DNA from: JAGNRR01 sp964389575 | GTDB taxonomy: Bacteria > Bacteroidota > Bacteroidia > Chitinophagales > Chitinophagaceae | Length of the DNA: 34,901 nt | Direction of reading: 5' to 3' | NCBI GenBank assembly: GCA_964389575.1 | Contig: CAYMFF010000025.1 | Coordinates: forward strand, 1-34,901 | In this document: positions 26,274 through 34,900 of the stretch, piece after piece | How the letters are laid out: every line of letters starts with the position of its first letter | Position numbering within the stretch: the first letter of the stretch is position 1 | Program-made: the position numbers and the translations under genes | The notes under the pieces: model-generated | The model's input: only the letters and a program-made list of their open reading frames with translations | Told to the model about the DNA's origin: nothing | Database searches by the model: none

Positions 26274-26945
26274 ATGAAAAAGATTTTATTCGCCTTCGTG
26301 GCCATCAGTTTGTTAGGCTCTTGTTCGATTACTAAAAAAAAGAAAACACCCGAAAAGCCGAGTTATAAAGTTCTATTAGAAACAACAGCAGGTAATATTA
26401 CAATTCAGTTGTACAAAGATGTACCAAAACATGCTAACAACTTTCTAAAACTGACCAAGGAAGGATATTACGATAGTGTATTATTTCACAGAGTCATACC
26501 GCAATTTATGATTCAAGGCGGCGACCCAAATAGCAAACAAGCTGCAAAAGGAACGGCCCTTGGAGGCGGCGATATCGGCTACTTAATTCCTGCCGAATTT
26601 AAAGTTGAAAAATATATTCATAAAAAAGGAGCGCTAGCTGCTGCACGAACAGGTAATCCCTTAAAAGAAAGTAGTGGTTGTCAGTTTTATATAGTTGAAG
26701 GTAAAAAATATAAAGATTCAGACTTAGACAATTTCGAAAAACAAAAAGGCTTTAAGTACACGGAAGCACAACGAAATTTATACAAGACCATTGGTGGCAC
26801 TCCACACTTGGATAATGAATATACCGTTTATGGTGAAGTAATTGAAGGGCTGGATATAGTAACTAAAATATCAAAAGTTCGTTGTGCTGGAAGCAACCGA
26901 CCCGTTGAAGATGTTAGAATCATTAAAGCCCGAGTTATTCGATAG
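26274..26945 (+). CDS. Cyclophilin-type peptidyl-prolyl isomerase lipoprotein
   Basis: This 223-residue protein has a lipoprotein signal (SLLGSC, Cys17), then a cyclophilin domain. It shows VLFHRVIPQFMIQGGDPNS, with the catalytic Arg and the Phe/Met/Gln pocket, and SSGCQFYIV. An insertion of about 40 residues (KKYKDSDLDNFEKQKGFKYT) before the last strand DNEYTVYGEVIEG is usual in Bacteroidota members. It should assist folding of exported proteins in the periplasm. The serpin-like gene starts 8 nt after its stop. Confidence 0.95.
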   Translation: MKKILFAFVAISLLGSCSITKKKKTPEKPSYKVLLETTAGNITIQLYKDVPKHANNFLKLTKEGYYDSVLFHRVIPQFMIQGGDPNSKQAAKGTALGGGDIGYLIPAEFKVEKYIHKKGALAAARTGNPLKESSGCQFYIVEGKKYKDSDLDNFEKQKGFKYTEAQRNLYKTIGGTPHLDNEYTVYGEVIEGLDIVTKISKVRCAGSNRPVEDVRIIKARVIR

Positions 26946-26953
26946 TTAGCAAA

Positions 26954-27961
26954 GTGCGCAAGAATTCTATTTTATTAGGTTGCTTTTTATCTCTTTTCTT
27001 TTTTAGATGTGGTGAAACCATTCCATTGGATGACGTAAATGCCATTTTCCCTGAGGTTCAAAACATTAATAATTTAGAGAACACCGATTTTACAACCACC
27101 TTGGAAAGTCAGTTTGACCCAACCAAAAATTGTATTTACGCTGCAACAATACCCTTAGCTTGGAATGAACTTCGCAACACGATTGGTGGTCCGTTAGTTA
27201 ATTTTGATAATTCAATCCTGGAAGAAATAAATAAGACAACAAGCTATCGAAATGTGCTTAAAAAAAATGAATACAATACACGAGTAGAAGTAGATGGTGC
27301 TCAAGTTAAAGCCAGTGCCTACTTCAAAAAATCATTGCCTTTTGAGGAACCGCTAACAAAATTTGGGGAACCGATGAATTTCAACTCATCTGACGTCCAA
27401 TCCTTTGGCTTTTGGAGCTATTGTGATGATTCAAAAATAAATTATTACAATAGCGATTATGATTTTTCTATTTCATTATTTCCAGTAGATAAGCAACATG
27501 AAATAATATTGATCATGTATGGAGGTAAAGCAGAATTCACTTCTTTTGAATCCTATTTGCAACGATACCAAAGTCGAAGCAAAACAGAACGAACGGATAA
27601 AAACAATTGGAGATTTCAGTATTATGATGAAGACAAAGTCCAAATCCCGGTAATAGAATTCCATCTCGAAAAATCCTTTGATAACATTATAGGTAGTACA
27701 TTTTTTGCGTCAGATAAAAAATACCAACTCACTCAATTGTATCAGAGAAACGCCTTTATTCTTGACGAAAACGGTGCCGAAGTTGAGAGCTATGCTGAAG
27801 CCGCGGCTGATGCTGCAGATGGTTTTGTAAAAAAGCCAGAACCAAAACAAATGATATTTAATAAGCCTTTTGTTGTATTCCTAAAGAGGTATGGTGTCAC
27901 CAAACCCTATTTTGCCGCCTATATTCAGAACGAAGAAATCCTTAAAAAGTTTATTCACTAG
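26954..27961 (+). CDS. Divergent serpin-like exported protein
   Basis: This 335-residue protein starts at a GTG 8 nt after the cyclophilin. Residues 1-18 form a signal peptide; FFFRCG is an unusual lipobox, so lipidation at Cys19 is uncertain. The rest follows serpin order. KNCIYAATIPLAWNEL (59-73) resembles helix B. AYFKKSLPFEEPLTKFGEPM (122-141) matches the YFKGxWxxxF region. IPVIEFHLEKSFDNIIG (231-247) matches the s6B region, and AFILDENGAE (267-276) matches strand 5A. The hinge is ESYAEAAADAAD (278-289), and MIFNKPFVVFL (300-310) fits every position of the serpin signature as I recall it. The loop from EAA to FNKPF is 17 residues, as in alpha-1-antitrypsin, which puts P1 near Lys293/Lys294. 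The region between helix B and YFK is only about 50 residues, much shorter than usual. Confidence 0.8.
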   Translation: MRKNSILLGCFLSLFFFRCGETIPLDDVNAIFPEVQNINNLENTDFTTTLESQFDPTKNCIYAATIPLAWNELRNTIGGPLVNFDNSILEEINKTTSYRNVLKKNEYNTRVEVDGAQVKASAYFKKSLPFEEPLTKFGEPMNFNSSDVQSFGFWSYCDDSKINYYNSDYDFSISLFPVDKQHEIILIMYGGKAEFTSFESYLQRYQSRSKTERTDKNNWRFQYYDEDKVQIPVIEFHLEKSFDNIIGSTFFASDKKYQLTQLYQRNAFILDENGAEVESYAEAAADAADGFVKKPEPKQMIFNKPFVVFLKRYGVTKPYFAAYIQNEEILKKFIH

Positions 27962-27962
27962 A

Positions 27963-29669
27963 TTACCAATCCTTATCTAAATGATACACACGACCTTTCT
28001 CTTTTTGTTTATTATCCTTTAGCTTTTTCTCCTCGCGATTGAGAGCATCCAGAATTTTCTTAGCTTGTTGTTCGCTCAACTTGCTCGGTTGCGGTTTGGG
28101 CTTTTGCTTATTTTGATCTTGCTGTTCATCCTTATTTTGATCCTCTTTTTCATCTTCTGGCTTATTAGGCTGTTCTTTTTGATCTTTGTCCTCTTCTTGC
28201 TTATCCTGCTGATCTTGTTTATCCTTTTTCTGCTGGTCTTGTTGTTCCTTCAATTTTTGTTGCGCGTATGCCAGATTATACTTTGTTTGTTGCGCTTTCG
28301 GATTTTTTTTGAGAGAAGCTTTATAATAATTTATAGCCTCTTGCCACTTTTTTTGTGTAGCTCTAACGTTACCCGCATTATGAAAAGCGTATGAACTCAT
28401 TTTAGGATTCTTCGTTTTCGTACCCACGTATTCATATTGCTTTAAGGCTTGTTCAGGATCTTTAGCCCGCAACAAGGCATTGCCTAAATTAAACTGTGCA
28501 GGTTCTTTAGTTTTAGATTTTTTTTCAGCTAATGATTTTTGATAAGCCGTTGCTGCCTTCTGGAATTCTTGTTTCTTGTAAAGTTCATTACCTCGATAAA
28601 TATTTTTATCTGTTGTTTGCGCAACAAGAAATTGAGGTAACAATAGAAAAGTAAAAACCTGAAATGCTGAACGCAATCTTTTCTTAGATTTTTTAGCTGG
28701 AGTAAAAAATTCAATGAGTAAGAACAAAAGCATCACAATCAAAAAGTACTGAAAAAAAGAAGAGTAATTCGCCAATTGGCTTTCACCTAAATTCGTTTTA
28801 CTAATTTGCTTTAAACGATTAGCAACTTGACCAACACTACTTTCAACGCTATTCAAATTTACAAAAAGACCCTGACCCGCTTCTGCAATTTTATTCAACT
28901 CTTCTTCATTCATTTTGGAAATGACTTCATTACCTTCACCATCCTTTTTAATGCTTCCGTCCGGTAATCTTATCGTACTTCCGTTTTCAGAACCCACTCC
29001 TACCGTACACAACATAATGCCCTTTTTTCCAATTTTACGAGCCTCAGCAATCGCTTTATCTTCATGATCTTCTCCATCCGAAATCAATACAACCGCCTTG
29101 TGTTTGGCATTTTTACTATTAAACGATTGATAGACCATTTGCAAGGCATCACCCATAACAGTTCCTTGTGACGGAGCAATTTCTGGATTAGCAATGCTTA
29201 CGTTCATTTTTAGGGCTTGCAAATCTGAGGTCAAAGGAACTGATAAATAAGACCTACCAGCAAACAACACCAAACCGATTCGGTTACCACTTAATTGATC
29301 AACAAGTTTTGAGGCGAAAAGTTTTGCCTTTTCAAGACGATTGGGTTTCAAATCTTGCGCATACATACTGTTGCTAATATCCAAGGCAATCATAATATCA
29401 ATACCCTTCTGAGTCACTTTTTCAAACTTCCCTCGTTTCTGCAAATTAGTAAGACTTAAAACTCCAAACAAAAGCGCCATAGCCAATAATACAAATTTAG
29501 TCTTGTTCAAAAATGAGCTATAAGAAGGCATTAAATCATTGACAAGATCTTCCTTACCCAACAGATTGATTTTCCTTTTTCGCCAAATTTGAAATAAAAC
29601 AAATAACAATATAGCTAAGCCAACAAGGATAAGCATTACAAAATATTCCTGATGTTGAAAACGATACAT
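27963..29669 (-). CDS. BatB-BatC fusion (vWA plus TPR protein)
   Basis: This 568-residue protein has two membrane segments near the N-terminus (about 9-26 and 55-72). A von Willebrand A domain follows at about 88-285, with MIDAS motif DISNSM and ISDGEDHEDKA, then a membrane helix near 308-325. A second hydrophobic stretch ending FLVAQ leads into TPR repeats (about 358-465; IYRGNELYKKQEFQKAATAY). A Lys/Gln/Asp/Glu-rich tail closes the protein. In most Bacteroidota, BatB and BatC are separate neighbouring genes; here they are one frame. The inner segment before the TPRs looks like the former BatC signal peptide. Bat proteins are linked to envelope stress or aerotolerance. The AAA ATPase (MoxR) and BatA genes are not in the window. 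It follows purA by 45 nt. Confidence 0.9.
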   Translation of the reverse strand: MYRFQHQEYFVMLILVGLAILLFVLFQIWRKRKINLLGKEDLVNDLMPSYSSFLNKTKFVLLAMALLFGVLSLTNLQKRGKFEKVTQKGIDIMIALDISNSMYAQDLKPNRLEKAKLFASKLVDQLSGNRIGLVLFAGRSYLSVPLTSDLQALKMNVSIANPEIAPSQGTVMGDALQMVYQSFNSKNAKHKAVVLISDGEDHEDKAIAEARKIGKKGIMLCTVGVGSENGSTIRLPDGSIKKDGEGNEVISKMNEEELNKIAEAGQGLFVNLNSVESSVGQVANRLKQISKTNLGESQLANYSSFFQYFLIVMLLFLLIEFFTPAKKSKKRLRSAFQVFTFLLLPQFLVAQTTDKNIYRGNELYKKQEFQKAATAYQKSLAEKKSKTKEPAQFNLGNALLRAKDPEQALKQYEYVGTKTKNPKMSSYAFHNAGNVRATQKKWQEAINYYKASLKKNPKAQQTKYNLAYAQQKLKEQQDQQKKDKQDQQDKQEEDKDQKEQPNKPEDEKEDQNKDEQQDQNKQKPKPQPSKLSEQQAKKILDALNREEKKLKDNKQKEKGRVYHLDKDW

Positions 29670-29714
29670 TTCGCAACAAAACTAAGAAGTGAATACCTAA
29701 ATCTGTGCTAAAAA

Positions 29715-30980
29715 TTAACTCAGTTGAATCAACTGTTCCCGACCGACACCGTTAGAAACAAAACTGACTGTAACGCCCAAATAATTCTCGATATATTCTT
29801 TGTAAGCAACAAAATTCTTGGGCAAATCACTTACTTCCGCGCACTCAGAAAGCTTTCCTTCCCAACCAGCTTTTTCTTCATATTGGGGCTCACAGTTTTC
29901 TGGCACATATTCAAAAGGAAACTCTTTTGTTTCTTCTCCATTAACTGAATAAGAAGTAGCCACTTTTATCATATCAAACTCATCCATGATATCCGTTTTA
30001 GTAATAATTAAATCCGTTACTCCGTTAATCATGCAAGAATAGTTCAATGCTACTAAATCTAACCAGCCACATCTTCGAGGACGACCTGTTGTAGCTCCAA
30101 ATTCACTGCCTAATTTTCTTAATTTTTCACCCGTTTCATCAAATAATTCGGTCGGAAACGGACCACTACCCACACGAGTACAATACGCTTTGGTAATCCC
30201 AAAAACTTTTCCAACTTTGGTTGGTGGTACACCCAATCCATTACAAAGACCTGCCGAAATGGTATTACTGCTGGTTACAAAAGGATAAGTACCAAAATCA
30301 ATATCTAACATCATGCCTTGAGCACCTTCGGCCAGAATTTTCTTACCGTTTGCCATAGCGTCATTCAGATAATATTCTGCCTTTACTACCTTGAGAGTTT
30401 TTAGAGTTTCTACCGCTTCAAAAAAACCTTCTTCGTAGGTTGCTAAATCTTCTTCGAATCCCATTTGTTTCAGCAAACGTGAATGTTTTTCTTTTAAGCG
30501 ATTATATCGCTCCACAAAATCATCTTTATGAACATCTCCTACCCGAATTCCATTGCGGCCAGTTTTATCCATATAGGTCGGTCCAATACCTTTTAGCGTA
30601 CTACCAATTTTGTTTTTGCCTTTGGCTATTTCATTGGCCTTATCCAGCGCACGATGTGTTGGTAAAATAATATGCGCTCGGTCGCTGACTAAAATTTTAC
30701 TTACTGGATCCACTCCGTGCTCGTTGATGGTGGCTAATTCTTTTTTTAATGTAATCGGATCTATCACGACTCCGTTGCCAATTACATTGACAATATCACC
30801 ATGAAAAACGCCGGAAGGAATCGTATGTAAAACAACCTTTTTATCGTCTACATAAAGTGTATGTCCAGCATTGGGACCACCCTGAAAACGAGCAATAATA
30901 TCATAATCTTTGGCAAGGTAATCTACGATTTTTCCTTTCCCTTCGTCGCCCCATTGCAGGCCTAGTAATACATCAATCAT
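29715..30980 (-). CDS. purA: Adenylosuccinate synthetase
   Basis: This 421-residue protein is full length for PurA, which joins IMP and aspartate with GTP to form adenylosuccinate in AMP synthesis. The N-terminal GLQWGDEGKGKIVDYLA carries the catalytic Asp and GTP/IMP loop. GGPNAGHTLYVDDKKVVLH holds the second catalytic residue (His). SSNTISAGLCNGLG and the GATTGRPRRCGWLD loop are conserved substrate-binding segments. Its start is 80 nt downstream of the LpxH-like gene. Confidence 0.98.
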   Translation of the reverse strand: MIDVLLGLQWGDEGKGKIVDYLAKDYDIIARFQGGPNAGHTLYVDDKKVVLHTIPSGVFHGDIVNVIGNGVVIDPITLKKELATINEHGVDPVSKILVSDRAHIILPTHRALDKANEIAKGKNKIGSTLKGIGPTYMDKTGRNGIRVGDVHKDDFVERYNRLKEKHSRLLKQMGFEEDLATYEEGFFEAVETLKTLKVVKAEYYLNDAMANGKKILAEGAQGMMLDIDFGTYPFVTSSNTISAGLCNGLGVPPTKVGKVFGITKAYCTRVGSGPFPTELFDETGEKLRKLGSEFGATTGRPRRCGWLDLVALNYSCMINGVTDLIITKTDIMDEFDMIKVATSYSVNGEETKEFPFEYVPENCEPQYEEKAGWEGKLSECAEVSDLPKNFVAYKEYIENYLGVTVSFVSNGVGREQLIQLS

Positions 30981-31060
30981 TTGGAATTCTTAAGACTCAA
31001 ATTTAATGCAAAGGCTTTTCAAGATTTGAATATAGCCTTAAAATTATGCACGTTTCTTGC

Positions 31061-31849
31061 CTACTTAATCACAGTGTGCGGGGAAAATGTATTGAGTTCT
31101 ACGTTTTCACCTAAGCGAGCATAAGTCTTATAGCTCAACCAATCTCCTAAGTTGATATAACGTGCACTTTCATTCAATTCAATGATATTTGGAATGTGAC
31201 GATGTCCGAAAATAAAGTAATCATAATGGTCATTTACCAATAAGGATTGAGCATATTGAATTTGAAATTCTTTTTCGTTGCCCAAAAATTCAATATTTTC
31301 ATACTTATGCTTTGGACCACGTTTGCTTAAATAACTAGCAAATCGTAGTCCTAGGTCTGGATGCAATTGTCTATAAATCCATTGACACAATGGGTTCCGT
31401 AATATTTTTTTAAGCAACTTATACCGTGCATCTCCAGGCCCAATGCCATCTCCATGACCCAAACGAATAATTTTATTATTTATCTGAAAGGTCTGATGCT
31501 CATGAATCACTTCCATGTTTAGCTCCTGCCGAAAATAATCTCTAAGCCATAAATCATGATTGCCGCTGAACATTATTAGCTGAACACCTTGGTCACTTAA
31601 CTCGGCCAGCTTGCCTAAAAAACGAGTATTTCCTTTAGGAACTACCAATTTATATTCCATCCAAGCATCCCAAATATCACCCATCAAAAAAAGTGTATGA
31701 GCATCTGATTTAATCGAATCCAACCACTGACAAATTATTTTCTCTCTTCCCAGCGTGTCTTCGTCACCGTCAATTCCAAAATGAAAATCGGATACAAAGT
31801 ATGCAAATTTACCCGCAGGCATTTCTATCTTTCTATCAATGGATGGCAT
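31061..31849 (-). CDS. UDP-2,3-diacylglucosamine diphosphatase (LpxH-type metallophosphatase)
   Basis: This 262-residue calcineurin-like phosphoesterase shows all metal-binding motifs in order: VSDFHFG, LMGDIWDAW, FSGNHDLWL, LGHGDGIG and IFGHRHIP. The insertion near 140-175 (RNPLCQWIYRQLHPDLGLRF) is typical of the LpxH group, which releases UMP from UDP-diacylglucosamine in lipid A synthesis. Assignment to LpxH rather than another phosphoesterase rests on this insertion and the phylum. It follows the regulatory-domain protein by 12 nt. Confidence 0.88.
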   Translation of the reverse strand: MPSIDRKIEMPAGKFAYFVSDFHFGIDGDEDTLGREKIICQWLDSIKSDAHTLFLMGDIWDAWMEYKLVVPKGNTRFLGKLAELSDQGVQLIMFSGNHDLWLRDYFRQELNMEVIHEHQTFQINNKIIRLGHGDGIGPGDARYKLLKKILRNPLCQWIYRQLHPDLGLRFASYLSKRGPKHKYENIEFLGNEKEFQIQYAQSLLVNDHYDYFIFGHRHIPNIIELNESARYINLGDWLSYKTYARLGENVELNTFSPHTVIK

Positions 31850-31861
31850 CGCGCACCAATA

Positions 31862-32566
31862 TTACTCTTTTCCTTGGTTTTTCTTTTGGTAATCCGCCCA
31901 TTTATAAGAAATCCATTGGCGCAAAGCTAGTTCAGAAGCCGTACGTGCAAAATCAAACTCCATAGGATTGGCATTCATAAAATAAGCTAAATCATCTCCA
32001 CGTAGCTTTGTTATTTTCCCAGCAATTTCAGGAGTATATCGAGAGTCAATGAACTTCTGCTTTTCCATATCCAACACTTGCTGTTTAAATTTCTGCTTAT
32101 TTCTTGCCTTTTTTGAAAGCACGCCGTACAATGCGGATACTGGTGAGAAAGCAGATTTTTCACGCTCATATTTCAAAATATCACGATAAATTTCAGCTCG
32201 TTGAACAGAATCTTTCTGATAGGCCGTTAGCGGTTTTACAATCTTCACAGCTTTTAATTCGGTTCGGCCAATGACTAATTTTACTCTCAAAAAATCAATT
32301 TTTTCCAAGTCTCGAATCCTTACAATTCTCGGTTTATAACCCGTGTATGATACTTCTAAGTAATGATCATTGTCAACTTCAATGGAAAATGTACCTCGAC
32401 TACTCGTTTTGGTTCCATATTTGGTTGTGAGGTTTTTTATAGAAACACTCGCCATAGGTTTGCCATACAGAGAATCGGTTACGATACCTGATATGTATTT
32501 TTTTTGAGCATTGGCCGAAAAGCCAACAAGCAATAAAAAACCTATGAATAGAATTCTGTTCACCAT
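31862..32566 (-). CDS. Exported protein with carboxypeptidase-regulatory-like domain
   Basis: Starting at the ATG at 32566 gives 234 residues and a clean signal peptide (MVNRILFIGFLLLVGFSANA). An ATG at 32593 would add nine residues in front of it and is less likely. A CarboxypepD_reg-like domain spans about 20-100: ISGIVTDSLYGKPMASVSIK, then TSSRGTFSIEV and VSYTGYKPRIV. The C-terminal half is helical and charged, with no known motif. This type of protein is common at the Bacteroidota envelope. It lies between the M16-like and LpxH-like genes with short spacers. Confidence 0.84.
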   Translation of the reverse strand: MVNRILFIGFLLLVGFSANAQKKYISGIVTDSLYGKPMASVSIKNLTTKYGTKTSSRGTFSIEVDNDHYLEVSYTGYKPRIVRIRDLEKIDFLRVKLVIGRTELKAVKIVKPLTAYQKDSVQRAEIYRDILKYEREKSAFSPVSALYGVLSKKARNKQKFKQQVLDMEKQKFIDSRYTPEIAGKITKLRGDDLAYFMNANPMEFDFARTASELALRQWISYKWADYQKKNQGKE

Positions 32567-32623
32567 ACAAAAATAAGAACTTGAGGTTGCCATTCTTTGT
32601 AATATTTTCTTAATGTTCTAGGC

Positions 32624-33901
32624 CTAATAAACGATTAAATCATAAAAATCCTCGGGCTGATAGTAGGTTGAGGCTAACTCCATAACTTCTTCAGAGCTGA
32701 TTTTTTTATAAGTTTCAATGCTTTTTTGAAAATCCTGCTCATTTCTACCGTTTAAAATAAGAGATTTCCAGCGACTCATTATTTTAAATGGCCCGTCTAC
32801 ACTGCCCAAAATACTACCCAAAATATAATTTTTGACCAATTGCAACTCTTCCTGAGGCACAGGTTCAGTCCGTAACTGTTGCATCTCATTCCAAATTTCA
32901 GAAACTGCCTTTTCAGCAACATCCTTTCCCACATCGGTAGCTATTATATAGCTATTTTGATGCAAATTTTGTTGAACAAAAGAATATATACCGTAGGTAT
33001 AACCTTTTTCTTCTCGAATGTTGCTCATTAGTCGTGAACCGAAATAGCCCCCAAACAAGGTATTTACAAAAAGCATGGGTGCAAAATCTTTATGATCTCT
33101 ATCAATAAACTGTTTGGCTACACGAATAGCACCTTGCGATGCACTTTCATCGTTTATTATTCTATGTTTTTTTTCTGCAGTGGCATTCGATGCAATCGCC
33201 GTTAAATCTAAACTGTTATTATCAAAACTAAGTTTACCTAGTTCTAATTTTATAGCGTCGATTAAATCATTATCATATTTGCCTGAAAGAAAAAATGTAG
33301 CAAAATTTAATTTGATATACTCCTTGTGAAAGGTAATAATATCTTCTCTAGACAGCTGTTTATAATCTTCCAACAATGAATACGAACCATAGGGATGTTG
33401 CAAGCCATAAATTAACTCATCGATTGTTCTGTTGGCCACAAAATCTGATTTCTTTAGATTAACAGCCATGTGCTGTAATGCCTGCTGACGAAAAATTTCT
33501 AACTCTTCAGCAGGAAACTGAGCATCTTTAATAATTTCAAATAAAAGTGGCAGTAACTTTTTAATATACCTCGAAAGACTCTGAAGCTTAAGAATAAAAA
33601 AATCATTATTCTGCGTAACCGTCATCGTTGCACCCAATTGCTCTACTTTTTCATTAATTTCTAATGCCGAGTATTGGCTTGTGCCCGACTTTAATAATCC
33701 AGCAACGGCCTTTGATATTACCACATCCTTTTGAGACGGCAGTAGCTTAGGTATGTATATTTCAAACGCAGCGACTTCCTGGGTTCCTGCATTTACGGCA
33801 TATAACGAATTGGTCTCGGACAATTGAAATGTCTCACAAGCAGGCAAACTAATCGAAAAATCAGTGGCTTGTTTAATTACGGGTGGGATGGTTCTATCCA
33901 T
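32624..33901 (-). CDS. M16 family peptidase homologue lacking the zinc motif
   Basis: This 425-residue protein has the two-domain M16 fold. At the place of the zinc motif (HxxEH) it reads VAGLLKSGTSQYSALEINEK, with no His or Glu pair, so it should be inactive alone. The C-terminal domain keeps the substrate-binding Arg/Tyr pair (MSNIREEKGYTYGIYS). Such proteins normally pair with a catalytic M16 subunit encoded beside them. Here the neighbours are an SDR (10 nt upstream) and a surface protein, so the partner must be elsewhere. No signal peptide is seen. Confidence 0.92.
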   Translation of the reverse strand: MDRTIPPVIKQATDFSISLPACETFQLSETNSLYAVNAGTQEVAAFEIYIPKLLPSQKDVVISKAVAGLLKSGTSQYSALEINEKVEQLGATMTVTQNNDFFILKLQSLSRYIKKLLPLLFEIIKDAQFPAEELEIFRQQALQHMAVNLKKSDFVANRTIDELIYGLQHPYGSYSLLEDYKQLSREDIITFHKEYIKLNFATFFLSGKYDNDLIDAIKLELGKLSFDNNSLDLTAIASNATAEKKHRIINDESASQGAIRVAKQFIDRDHKDFAPMLFVNTLFGGYFGSRLMSNIREEKGYTYGIYSFVQQNLHQNSYIIATDVGKDVAEKAVSEIWNEMQQLRTEPVPQEELQLVKNYILGSILGSVDGPFKIMSRWKSLILNGRNEQDFQKSIETYKKISSEEVMELASTYYQPEDFYDLIVY

Positions 33902-33911
33902 AAAAATAAAA

Positions 33912-34724
33912 TTATTGTAAAGGCGAATCTGCCTCTTTTTTAAAGTGTTTATAAACCATGCGATCGGCTAATTTGGGGAAGAATTTATTCAACCAAACCA
34001 ATAGTTTTCCCTGGCGGGTCATGACTAAGGATCGCTTGCGATGATTAATTGCTTTAATAATATTCTCCGCACATTCTTCGGCGCTCATTAATTTACCTTC
34101 ATTCAATGGGGTTTCTCCTTGTGAGCTACCATCTGCTGCCAATGCCGTATTTCGGATATTAGAAGCAGTAAATCCTGGACTCACCCACATTACATTCACA
34201 CCTGTATGGAGTTGCTCAATCCGTAGAGATTCTAAAAAACCTTGCATAGCAAACTTGCTAGAAGAATATGCACAACGACCTGGCAAACCCTTATAACCAG
34301 CAATTGATGAAACGCCCGCAATGGTGCCTTTATTTTCTTTTATATAAGGCAAAGCGGCTTTGGTACAATATACCATACCCCAATAGTTTACTGCCATTAA
34401 ATGTTGAAGCACAGAAACATCAACCTCTTCTACCAAGGCCCGCATACTGATGCCTGCATTATTTATAAGGATATCTAACTTTCCAAAATGCTGTACTGTA
34501 GTCTCAATGAAGTTCTCAGCTTGCTCTTGAACACTTACATCGGCCTGCACGCCAATAAAATCTTCGGAATGCAATGCATCATCCAGCTCCTGCAATGTTT
34601 TCATAGACCGTCCGCACACGGCTACTTGTGCTCCCATAGCCAGATATTGCTTGGCCAACGCCTTTCCAATACCGCTAGTAGCACCGGTTATTGCCACAAC
34701 TAATTTGAATGGATTATTTTTCAA
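33912..34724 (-). CDS. Short-chain dehydrogenase/reductase
   Basis: This 270-residue protein is a classical SDR. It has the nucleotide-binding TGATSGIG loop, an acidic ADV, the NNAG strand motif (LINNAGIS), the catalytic Ser in GVSSIAG, and YSSSK with Tyr and Lys. CGRS after strand 2 hints at NADP(H) preference. The C-terminal basic helix region (KRSLVMTRQGKLLVWLNKFF) may contact membrane, as in several lipid-active SDRs. Substrate unknown. A -7-like CATCTTTG lies on the minus strand at 34745-34752, 20 nt before the start. Confidence 0.93.
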   Translation of the reverse strand: MKNNPFKLVVAITGATSGIGKALAKQYLAMGAQVAVCGRSMKTLQELDDALHSEDFIGVQADVSVQEQAENFIETTVQHFGKLDILINNAGISMRALVEEVDVSVLQHLMAVNYWGMVYCTKAALPYIKENKGTIAGVSSIAGYKGLPGRCAYSSSKFAMQGFLESLRIEQLHTGVNVMWVSPGFTASNIRNTALAADGSSQGETPLNEGKLMSAEECAENIIKAINHRKRSLVMTRQGKLLVWLNKFFPKLADRMVYKHFKKEADSPLQ

Positions 34725-34765
34725 AATATTTTTTTGAGAAGTGACAAAGATGCTATTTTTTGTAT

Positions 34766-34773
34766 TACTTTTG
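34766..34773 (+). promoter_or_regulatory. -7 box (TACTTTTG) upstream of tRNA-Lys
   Basis: A full match to TAnnTTTG on the plus strand, 54 nt before the tRNA. No strong -33 element was found at the expected distance. The leader in between contains a small hairpin (34793-34806). Confidence 0.45.
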
Positions 34774-34792
34774 CGAACTCTTAGAAAGAATT

Positions 34793-34806
34793 CCCGATGA
34801 ATCGGG
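34793..34806. repeat. Short inverted repeat in tRNA leader
   Basis: CCCGAT and ATCGGG flank GA, giving a 5-bp stem with a TGAA loop between the SDR start and the tRNA gene. It could be a processing hairpin or part of an interspersed repeat. Nothing else in the window matches it. Confidence 0.35.
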
Positions 34807-34827
34807 ATTAAAATTACACTTTCTGAT

Positions 34828-34900
34828 GATTCGGTAGCTCAGTTGGTAGAGCACAACACTTTTAATGTTGGGGTCCTGGGTTCGAGCCCCAGCCGAATCA
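34828..34900 (+). tRNA. tRNA-Lys (anticodon UUU)
   Basis: This 73-nt cloverleaf has acceptor stem GATTCGG/CCGAATC and D stem GCTC/GAGC. The anticodon stem CAACA/TGTTG carries the loop CTTTTAA, so the anticodon is TTT at 34861-34863. T stem CTGGG/CCCAG has the loop TTCGAGC, and the discriminator is A. All stems pair perfectly. The window ends one base later with a C, so it cannot be told whether CCA is encoded. Confidence 0.97.

Noticed and set aside
28065..28394. A 109-residue Leu/Phe/Ile-rich plus-strand ORF resembling a membrane protein
   Set aside because: It is the antisense of the Lys/Gln/Asp-rich BatC tail; the hydrophobic look comes from complementing that low-complexity sequence.
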